Shown one piece after another: positions 48,201 to 60,200 of a stretch of 64,000 nt of DNA. The stretch lies in NCBI RefSeq assembly GCF_032854445.1, contig NC_088307.1:16006017-16070016 (forward strand), in the 5' to 3' direction. The translations under genes and the position numbers were made by a program. The notes beneath the pieces are model-generated. The model searched no databases. It saw nothing but the letters and a program-made list of their open reading frames with translations, and was not told the DNA's origin. This stretch comes from Liolophura sinensis. Taxonomy: Eukaryota; Mollusca; Polyplacophora; Chitonida; Chitonidae. The stretch's first letter is position 1. Each line of letters opens with the position of its first letter.

Positions 48201-51200
48201 GGATAAAATAAGCAGAACAGGTGTCCCAAAAATAAGGAGAAATTGGGTCTCCACATGCATACCGAAAAAATCATGTACAGACATTCATATAACCTGATTA
48301 TGTTAACTGTCTCAAAAAATCATGTAGACATTCATATAACCTGATTATGTTAACTGTCTCAAAAAATCATGTAGACATTCATATAACCTGATTATGTTAA
48401 CTGTCTCAAAAAATCATGTACAGACATTCATATAACCTGATTATGTTAACTGTCTCAAAAAATCATGTACAGACATTCATATAACCTGATTATGTTAACT
48501 GTCTCAAAAAATGATGTACAGACATTCATATAGCCTCATTATGCTGACTGTCTCAACTTCTAAATGCCACTGAAAAATATATATTTAAAAAAAAATAGCA
48601 TAAATATACAGGTGTTAGTATTGCAACTGTCACGATTAGAACAGTGCATGTTTAAGTGGACTTTCAAATTTAACACCACAATCCAATATACATAACATAC
48701 ATTGTACATGTCTACTTTTTACCACACATGTATTTTCTGTAACATTTGGCCATTTTGGTATTTACATGAAAAAGTGATCAAAAGACTATAAATCTCATAA
48801 CAGATTCACATTTGGGCATGTTAAGCGATAGCCACATTTGTTTATTTATTTATTTATTTGATTGGTGTTTTACGCCGTGTTTACGGCGGCCAGCATTATG
48901 GTGGGAGGAAACCAGGTAGAGCTCAGGGGAAAACCCACGACCATTCGTAGGTTGCTGGCAGACCTTCCCACGTACGGCAAGCCAAGAGAGGAAGCCAGCA
49001 TGAGCTGGACTTGAACTTACAGCGACCACATTGGTGAGAGGCTTCTGGGTCATTACGCTGCGCTAGCGCGCTAACCGACTGAGCGCCACATTTGTGATCA
49101 ATTTGATATTTGTTCTCAATGAAATTTTTAATTATTTACTGTATATGCTGATAGCCCTCTTGTTTACAAACAATGGGTTTGCCGGTGAGTAAGATGTTTT
49201 AGACCACTACACTGCTATTCAGAATAACTAGGCTGGAATCTTTACAACACCACCTTGTACAGGTGTGAAATAGAAAAACTTATTACCTGTGTTATAGGTC
49301 AATTACAGAACAAAAATAAGGTTTCCAGAATGGGTAACAGCACAAAGGTATGCCTTTGACCTAAAATAATAACATCGTTCACCTTATTGACCTTAAAACT
49401 GCTGTTAAACACCAAAAGCAGTATAATAAGCAACGAACTTTCCTACGTCAATAAGAACAGGGTCAAACAGCCTAAGTTTATTGCTGATTGGTCTAAATAC
49501 ATGACTTTTCCAGAGGGAGTAAAAGTGAACGGCAGTATAAATAAACCATTTTTTTCTTACACATTTTCTTCATTTTTGGGGGTGGAATAGACTATAACAC
49601 CTTCGTCTTGGTTTTTATAGTGTAACCCGATAACACCGAACCTTGTTTCGTACTTCACAATAACAAAACACCGCTATGGCTTTGTTAAACCCTTAAGCAG
49701 CAATCTCACAAGTGCGTATATGTACAGATACTGATATTTCTATTTATTTATTTGATTGGCGTTTTACGCCACACTAATAAAGAATATTTTACGCATACGA
49801 CAACGGCCAGCATTATGGTGGCAGGTTGCTGCAAGACCTTCCCACTTACAGCCCTGATAAGTCACAATTTTATTCTGCAAACTCCTGATGCCTCCAAGAC
49901 AACAACTGTCAGTATTCACACTCACACATGTATGTAAATACAATGTCAGATTTGTTGATATTTTCAATGAGGGCTTTACTTCGTACTTCTAGTGGAAGGG
50001 TGAGTCGATGTCGCCAAAGTGCAGCTAACACTGAAATACGCCGAAGACACCAAACATGACACCCTCCCCAGTCACCTTATACTGGCACTGGGCCAACCAG
50101 TCCGGTTTCCTTTCTCTGAGTGCTGAGTGCCAGGCGTAGCAACAAGTACCATTTTTAAAGTCTTTCATATGACTTTGGGGTGGACGCTCTAACCATTAGG
50201 CCACTAGAGCTGTCACTTAAAACTACTTCTGTAAAACTCAACACTTTTTAAACTGGGCTTTGTTGTAACAATAGGCCATACACTATGCCCAATAAGAGAT
50301 GCTGCCCAACTAATCCATTCATTTTACGTATTGGTGTCTTGTGCAATGACATGCATACATTTTTCACTAACCACAACCAGCCTAAACCAGGTACACTGAC
50401 AAACGAGGTCCCTTAATTTATCATATACATATACATGTAGTTACATTATGCCATACCCCAGCATACATATGAATCCGGTAAGCAAAACTTGGTACCAAGG
50501 ATACCAAACAGCTCGTCTGTAGGAGACACACGAATACCAAGCTTCAACGTAATAGTCACATTTAATATTTACCTTAACATGGATTCTAATACATAAAAAG
50601 AGACATGAAGGTCATGAATTTGGTAATTTAGGCTAACACACACACGCAGGGCATCAACAAAGGGACATCCCCCTCATGTCATTGTGCTTTCAATGTATTA
50701 CATGCAAATCCTGAGCTTAATACATGCAGTGCCATTTAGGACACCACCATACTGAACAGCTATGACAGTCTGGTACTAATCTAGATCGTATGAACTGGAG
50801 TAGGCTGAAAGCATGGGAGGAGTTACACGTACCATACATAAGCAACTTTATATATATATATATTAATAACATTATTAAAGGCGCTTTTGATCCATGTCTT
50901 TGATGTAAAACTGGCCTTCCTCTACTGATACATGTTCAATGGGCCTTCCTCCACTGACACATGTTCAATGGGCCTTGCTCCACCGACACATGTTCAATGG
51001 GCCTTCCTCCACTGATACATGTTCATTGGGCCTTCCTCCACCGACACATGTTCAATGGGCCTTCCTCCACCGACACATGTTCAATGGGCCTTCCTCCACC
51101 GATACATGTCCAATGGGCCTTCCTCCACTGATACATGTTCAATGGGCTTTCCTCCACCGACACATGTTCAATGGGCCTTCCTCCACTGACACGTTCAATG

Positions 51201-54200
51201 GGCCTTCCTCCACGGACACATGTTCAATGGGCCTTCCTCCACGGACCCATGTTCAATGGGCCTTCCTCCACCGATACATGTTCAATGGGCCTTCCTCCAC
51301 TGATACATGTTCAATGGGCCTTCCTCCACCGACACATGTTCAATGGGCCTTCCTCCACTGATATATGTTCATTGGGCCTTCCTCCACGGACACATTCAAT
51401 GGGCCTTCCTCCACGGACACATGTTCAATGGGCCTTCCTCCACGGACCCATGTTCAATGGGCCTTCCTCCACTGATACATGTCCAATGGGCCTTCCTCCA
51501 CTGATACATGTTCAATGGGCCTTGCTCCACCGACACATGTTCAATGGGCCTTCCTCCACTGACACATGTTCAATGGGCCTTTCTCCACTGACATGTTCAA
51601 TGGGCCTTCCTCCACTGATACATGTCCAATGGGCCTTCCTCCACTGATACATGTTCAATGGGCCTTCCTCCACGGACCCATGTTCAATGGGCCTTCCTCC
51701 ACTGATACATGTCCAATGGGCCTTCCTCCACTGATACATGTTCAATGGGCCTTGCTCCACGGACACATGTTCAATGGGCCTTCCTCCACTGACACATTCA
51801 ATGAGCCTTCCTCCACGGACACATGTTCAATGGGCCTTCCTCCACTGATACATGTCCAATGGGCCTTCCTCCACTGATACATGTTCAATGGGCCTTCCTC
51901 CACCGACACATGTTCAATGGGCCTTCCTCCACTGACACATGTTCAATGGGCCTTCCTCCAATGACACATGTTCAATGGGCCTTCCTCCACTGATAAACTA
52001 GCCCAGTCTTGGACATGGAATTTGAAGATCCCCCTGCTCTCACTACTCGTGGTGCCTTAATGATAATAAGCAGGTGACCACTGTGGTGTGGCTGTTTGAT
52101 CAGTCTATTATTAGCTGAAGACCATTTGCCTCGCACCCATATGGATTTGGTGTGCACATCTGTACAGCACTTACATGTAGGAAAGTCAGTCACTAACTTG
52201 CCAAAGGTCTGTCATTTACCCTGGGCTCACCAGTTTCTTCCACTCGTAAAGCTGACTGCCATTGTAGATGTGAAAAATTCTTGAGTACGGCGTTAAACAA
52301 CAACCAAATAAACAAATAAATGTACACATACACATACATTTATTGTTGACTGATCCACGATTATCACTTGGGCAGAATTTTTTTCTTCTTCTGCAGAAAA
52401 CAAACAAATGACAATATTCAAGTAACCTCGGCATCTATTTATTTATATATTTATTTGATTTGTGTTTGATGCCGTACTCAAGAATATTTCACTTATAGGA
52501 CAGCAGCCAGCATTATGGTGGGAGGAAACCGAGCAGAGCTTGGGGGAACCTTGACCATCCGCAGGTTGCTGACAGACCTTCCCACGTACGGCTGGAGAGG
52601 AAGCCAGCATGAGCTGGACTTGCCTTGGTATCTATGCCGCACATGTGCGTATTACCCTAAATTTCTGGTGCTGAAACTTAAAATTTTCCAGTAGAATATT
52701 ATCCAATGTTCCCAGCTGACCTCAAAACAACTTTCTAAAATCAATAGAGCCCTCAGAATGAAAAAAAAAAAATGGGCGTTAGTCATGGACGAAATTTATG
52801 GTTATTTAGTGTACAGTATTACATAGGCATCTATTGTTCAAGTAGGATACAGTTCACATACTGATACAATGGTAAGTACAAATATACACTCTACATATAT
52901 ACCAGTATACATTTCCTGTGCAAACTGCTGACAGTGTCTGAGTGGCAGACCAGTGAGTTTTTCTGGCTCATAGCATACTGAATGAATCATCTCACAGATA
53001 TTCCCAGGGAAGCATCTAGGCTCTGCACTGGAAGTGTTCTGAAGTATCACAACATGTTACCCCCAAACATCCCAAGAACTATCTGTAGAGGTGTGGGTAC
53101 AGCACAGGTACATGGGCAACACAAAACCTATCTGTTTATACCACTACAAGTACATGATGCAAATCAATGAATCATTCATGCACATGTACATCATATATCA
53201 TCATGTACATCATACATCATCATGTACATCATACATCATCATGTACATCATATATCATCACATATTATCATGTACATCATATATCATCTCGTACATCATA
53301 TATCACCATGTACATCATATATCATCATGTACATCATACATCATCATGTACATCATACATCATCATGTACATCATATATCATCACATATTATCATGTACA
53401 TCATATATCATCTCGTACATCATATATCACCATGTACATCATATATCATCATGTACATCATACATCATCATGTACATCATACATCATCATGTACATCATA
53501 TATCATCACATATTATCGTGTACATCATATATCATCTCGTACATCATATATCACCATGTACATCATATATCATCATGTACATCATATATCATGTATCATC
53601 TCGTACATCATACATCACCATGTACATGATATATCCTCCCGTATCATGTACATCACGTATGATCATGTACATCATGTATCATCATGTACATCACGTATCA
53701 CAATGTTCATCACATATCATCACATCTCATCATGTATTCATACAACAATTCATTTTTCTTATTTATTTGACTGGTGTTTTATGCTGTAATCAAGAACATG
53801 CATTTTACTTATACGATGGGCACCAGTATTATGGTTCGAGGAATGGAAACCCATGACCACCTGCAGGCTGCTAACAGACCTGCCCACGTACGGCTGGAGA
53901 GGAAGCCAGCATGAGCTGGACTTATCACACAGCGACCCCATATGTGAGAGGCTCCTGGGTTATTATGCCGCGCTGGTGTGCTAAAACCTTCGGACACGGA
54001 GGCCCCCAATTCATTTTCTGTCTATACGTAAATATACCTCAAGAAAGCCTTAAGTTTCAGGTCTGGAGACTACAAGAAGCCACAAAACACACACCATTTA
54101 TATGTGGGCCTGTTACAGTGTGTTATGAAGTAAAATGTTACTAAGTTATGCAACACTCATTGTGAAATATAATAGAAATATCGCGTAATATCATGCCTAA

Positions 54201-57200
54201 TTGAAAGAAAATTTTCCATATCACGTAATAAAATCAATCCTTTAGTTTTGTAATGAAAATTTCTGTGTATTAACTGTAATATAATAATATAATTTAACAA
54301 ACGTGTGGTAATGAAAAGTACATTATAATATGCTTATTCAACTGCTTGACAGAATCTACAGGTGTGTGTAAAGGTAATTTGGAATAGAACCATGCCAGTG
54401 CCCAAGGGTAACCCTAGACCTTCAGTATGCTGCTTCTGCACACTGAACCATACATACCATGTAACATTCGTTACATGGCTATTGAGTGATAGGATACGCA
54501 AATATATGGTGTCAATAATCCTCTCTGCCTCTAATTGAGCTCTGCACTGACACCATATATTTGCGTATCCTATCACTCAGTAGCCATGTAACTAATAGTA
54601 TCCTGCAGCTGATGAGATACAACTACTTATCTCCCTTTATTTGGCAATGAAAACAATGATGTCACTGAAGTGATATACTAAATCAGTCACACTGTTGCTC
54701 AGTAACAGGACATGAAAACATATGGTTTCAGTATATGAGTTGTCTCATAAATGACAGTATTGGCAGCATTGCTGAATTGTTTCAGCAGCGACATGAATTT
54801 AACAGCCTAACAAAAGGAGATAGCTTAGTAAACAGAGCAGGTAACGGAAATGTATTCCACATTTAAGAGACATATGTACAAATGTACTTCGTTTACACTG
54901 GACAACAATGGTCACATGGAGAATATACATATTCCCGTATCCTGCAGCCGATACCATATGCATCTGTTGTATAGGTTATCTCCCCTTCTTTAGCTGTGAA
55001 AACCATATTGTTCTTTACATGATTCCCTGATATACCAACTTTTTGGGCAACACTCACTGACAGGATCACCAACATCAATGGTGAGCTTAAGTGTACAGCG
55101 GCATGTAACTGAGAACTGCCACATAGCTAAATATGCAAGATGTTTATTCAACCATATTCTCATGGGATTATTTTCTGTAGATATAAAAAACACTTTCTTG
55201 AAGCTGTGAGCGAGTGAGTGCTTGGGGTTTCACGTTTTACATAACAATTTTTCAGTCATATGACAACGAAGGAATCCTTAGAATGCATGTACTATGCCTC
55301 CTTGTTGCAAGACGGATTTCCACCGCTCTTTTATCTAGTGCTGCTTCACCGAGACGTCTTACCGAAGGCAAGTAAGGTGTCCCGCCTGAACCATTATATT
55401 GATACGGGCCTATCAGTCGTTGCACTATCCCCTTCACGCTGAATGCCAAGCGAGGTAGTTACAACTTCTTCTTTTAAGTTCTTGGGTGTGACTCAACCCA
55501 GGACTGATCTTGGATCTACCGCTCCAGAAGCGGACGCATCTTGAAGCCATGAAATTGTTCATCCAACCAGTGGAGTTTTTGTCTCCAAAGTCAAATCAAA
55601 AAGATGCATAAATCATGTTAAAAGTTGTTGTTTCATGTGAGAAAATGTCGAGGAATAAAGGTAGTAAATAAACAACTGTACACACATACAAGCTACATGT
55701 GCATGTGTGTAAGCACGCAAAATGTAATAATAAGAGAGCAACATTTGCTCTGTGTGCATCACACCATGTATGACATTTTGACAGCAGGAGCATACAGACC
55801 CAGTACTGAGGTAAGGCTATGTGATAGCAGTGTTTACACATCCATACACAAGCTAATGAAGAACTCTCATTGCCTAGTCAGTCGTCCCCTGTGGATAGAT
55901 CATGGTGGGCCAGCTAACCCACATCAGCTTGTCTTACAGACACACAGCTCTCTGTCTACAATATACCTCTCCTGCATCAATGCGGCTGGCTGGGTGGAGT
56001 ATACAGGAGAATGCTGACCAGATGTTCAGCAGGCTCCAGGGCTGACATATTACATGCTATATGCTGTACACATACGAGTACACATGTACAACACCACAAT
56101 TAACAACAGTCATTTCAACATTTACAGAAATCTGACAGGATCAGAACTGATGCAATAATTCAGGAAAGATTTACAATGTACATCTTAGGTCAAAAATTAA
56201 CAACCAAATGCTCCTCCTTGATATTAGGAGAAACTGTCCTTGACTTAAATAAACGAAAACATAATCCAACTGTTCTATGATCTAAATGCAGAAGCTGTAT
56301 TATTCAGATGATTCATTGCTTATTTGAGTTTAAAATCCTACTACCACATGTACAATGGTAGCCAGACTTATGAGTGGAGAAGGGCAAAGTGCCAGCCCGG
56401 AGGAAAGCACCAACCTTCACAGAATCGCTAGATACCTGACACACCTCCTGACTGAAAGCTGCAGCTGAAACAAAACGAGTGGGATTTGAACACGCCACAT
56501 CATTCGTCAACAGCCTGATAGCTGCAGTGAGCTGGTGCTTTAAGGACATTTTGTTTACAAATGTACATGTAAGCAACAGTAACTGGTACCTGGACCTATT
56601 ATTTGTTGACGATTACCAGGACAGTCAGATCATAATCACTGTACATGACATGGAATCACTGTAATTTTCAGCCTTGTAGATGCCTTATCAACTAAGGCAG
56701 TTTGGCTGGAAGATGTCAAAAGTGGTCATAATGGTATTACGATTCTCAGAACCTTCTCAGATTCTCACTGTTCATTGTTTGGATTAACATGCTGGACATA
56801 CATGTTAAAGCCACACTTTTATGGTGCTGCTCACTGGGATGCCATGTGGCAGACTTCAATCATACCCAGTCATATTACACTGCCACAGGCTGAACAGTTA
56901 TTAGGCTTACACATCTAAATCAAAATATCAGAAATCAAACAAATTCTATTGTTCAAATGGTGAAATAAACGAAGACTTAGATGCCTTAAAAAGTTGTAGA
57001 AGCTGCACTTGAAGTGTGAAGGCCTTACATAACCTTTCTTTAAATGTTACTTCAGCGTTCAGTCAGGTAACACTACTTCTGCTCCTACACTTGCTCTATA
57101 CCACTGCCAAAACTATACAAGGTTGACCATTGGAGTCTGGGTTCTGTTTCACAAAGCTGGTAGGGTTAAGTGCATGTATTTTCCACGGCGTTTGTGAAGT

Positions 57201-60200
57201 AGGGGCCCCATGCTTTTGTCAAGAAATTGTTTCAGGTGTCCGTTAAAATCATATTGTGCATTCTTAAGATAACAGAATGTGTGTGAATCAAATAGAGGCA
57301 AATGATGAGACAATGTCTGTGGTTTCTGAGATTACCTCCTGGCTCATCACAATAACTCCAGTGACCTTGGCATTTTTCAAGGCTTCAGTACACAATTTGC
57401 TACAATTGGGGCTTTAATTTGTTTTTACAGAAGTGGGGCACAACCTGGAAAATTATACAGATCTGGCTATAAGTACTAAAGGTTTAAGGACCTGGTCATG
57501 GTACATCAAGCTAACAGAAGAAATGGCTAACGGGGATCGACGCCTCAGGTACATGTATTTGGCTCTACTCATTTATCAAAGTAATAGTAGTAGTTTTGAG
57601 CCAGTCAGCAGAAATGGTAATATGGCTATGTGTCAAATCAGAAAGTTCAGAAACTTATTCATATTGTATAGGACAGTGTAAATTTGGAACTTTAGACCGT
57701 ATGTAATCAGATTACTGCAGGGTTACTCTTCACTCAAGAAGTTTATACGAAGGCATTCAGTTTTATCGATAGAGGAGTGCCTAAGAAAGGTACAAACATG
57801 CATAGCAAGACAAGTGGTCAACATTAGACCACAAACAAACTGAGGATAAGTTACAGATTTACACTGTGCAAGGCCAGGTTTGAACCTTGTGTCCTTGACT
57901 GGTAATTACAACCACTGTGTCACTTCCCACATCATCAGTTTGCCAAAATTTTTGTTTGGCCAAGGATGACCCCAAATCAACATCAGAGCGCATTCCATTT
58001 AAAAAGCTGATGCAGTCACCTGCTCTCGCCAAATATGTCGAGGCTGTGAGTACTGCCATTATCTTTGAGCATCACCAAGGAATCTTAGATTCATGGAGCC
58101 GAGAAATAAACAGACTGACGATGTGTTTATTATAAATCAACACACAAAAAGTTAATGGACGCAAGTGTCTACAAACCTAAGGCCTGGGAGACATATCTGA
58201 AAGTGATTTTTGTCTTTAACGTCGTGAGAGACTGCCAGGGCAATTGCATCAGGTTTGTATGTGGAGTACGCTCTGACCTTGGTTTGGGGCCATCCTTTGC
58301 CGAACAAAATTTTGCCAAAACCTAACATAAGAGCAATCTCAGACGACAAGGACTAACCTGTTCAATCTGTGTATTAAACAGCTATGAGTCATTAATTCAA
58401 TACAATATACATCATCTAATCACGCCAGATGCTTTGATCATTTATAATGATATCTATTATTTATTTATTTGGGAAATTGTAAAGATTAGGGTAATATTTA
58501 TGTGTAACTACTTACGTCAATTCCATTCCCGCTTCCCAGAATGAGGCTGGCCAAAATATGGGGGGAGACCCTTTTCACATGTAGTTCACATGACAAAAAC
58601 AGGTGACACACCATGGAGGTAGAATAGAAGAAGGCACAAATATGAGGCTTCAAAATGTACGATATCGATACCATGGGGCCCGCTCTGTGTTGTGACAGGA
58701 GATTAGAGCTGTCTGGCTTGGTCAGACCTAGGTGCAAGAGCTCTCGCAAGGCTGTCGCAGGCGAACAGACAAGACACATGTTTTGATAAAGACTTACATG
58801 TAAGTCAAGCTCGCAGACATCTGCCAACAACACCTGTGAGTTTGTGTACTTCTGTTTGTGGTTTTTTGGTTGTAATTAAAATAAATAAATGTTCTGAACA
58901 TCGAAACCAGTTGTATATTGGCAAATAAGCAGATCAAGAAGACAAAGAAAGGACTGGTTGGCATCTTGACCTTGGAATCACACAAAGCAGAAAATACACG
59001 TACACGCGTAATATTAAAGTTTCTATGAAAGTCATGTGAGTTGTTGATGGTTCTTTCATTAGCGTCCTTTAAGGTCTCTTTGCACTAAGGAACAAAATCT
59101 CCAAGAATTATGGGGCCTATATGGTTACAAATGTTGATCTACAGTTACTGAATTTAATGGATTTATCAGCTTATTGTATAAGATTCGATAAATCTTATAA
59201 TGTACATGTTTGTTTCTTGTTCATGCATTCCTACCAGTTTATCTTATTTGGTTTCATTTAGCTCTTTTGGTTGGCGTAATCTTTTTTACGAAAGCTGTTC
59301 GGAAAGTAGATCACTACTCTGTCAAAAACAGGCAATATTATGATTTTCTGAGTCTTTCTAATGTTAATCCAATGGGCCTTTGAAGGATTTTTTACTCTGA
59401 TCATCTCTGAAAATGTGCTTTCAACGTCCTATTCACTTATGCAGTCAATGACTTGATATGTTATCTACTTTCACATAAAATTTTATTTTGCTCAATTGAT
59501 CAGAAAGTATTTAAAAATAAGAAAAAAAGTTTTACAGCACAGTCTTTATCAGACCACAGTAACTATCTAACCAAGTCTCGCTCGTACAGCTGGGAATCAA
59601 ACATGTGCTCATAAACCATTTTATAAGCAATTTAGAACCGTTCTTGGTTACGTAAAAGGAAAAATGATACATACATAAACAATTTATGTGTTCTTTGGAG
59701 AAGGCTCCTTTTCTGGTTGAGTCTAACTGATCATCGGTAATGTATAATGTACATCAAAGTGGGACACGACTGCATTAAACCTTTTCATAACTCAACAGAC
59801 CAGCACGCTTTCAGCGGATCAGTCAACTGTAACCAAGCTGAGTAGTGCCTCCTTCTATTCTACCTCCATGGACACACGCTCATGCGCATTCAACCATTAC
59901 CATATTCATCTGTCTTTTTAAAGACGTCTAAAAACCTGACACCCTGTCTGATGGAAGTTCAAACCCAGAGCGTATCACATCAAATTACGGAAATCCTGTG
60001 AAAAATGTATGATCCGCGAATAATAAAACGTAGAAATCTCATGTATAACAGTGACACGTGACCGAAACTAGAATGATGAACATCTTATTTATGCTGTTTT
60101 TATCTGTATGCACATTGAACATCTCCTCATTCAATTTTAACCACTGAAAAATCAGTAAAAGCATGTGACTGTGGGGGGGGGGGGAGGGGGGATGATGTCA

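Noticed and set aside
50939-51877. Overlapping 100-170-codon frames with a 29-residue repeat
   Set aside because: Generated by a 29-bp tandem repeat lacking stops; all three plus frames are equally open, so none is favoured as coding.
50925-51995. CRISPR-like direct repeats (29 bp)
   Set aside because: Repeats are contiguous with no unique spacers, and the sequence is animal nuclear DNA.
53091-53856. 229-232-codon frames of His/Ile/Ser/Tyr repeats
   Set aside because: Translation of the 18-bp satellite; two frames are open because the 124-bp block shifts phase.
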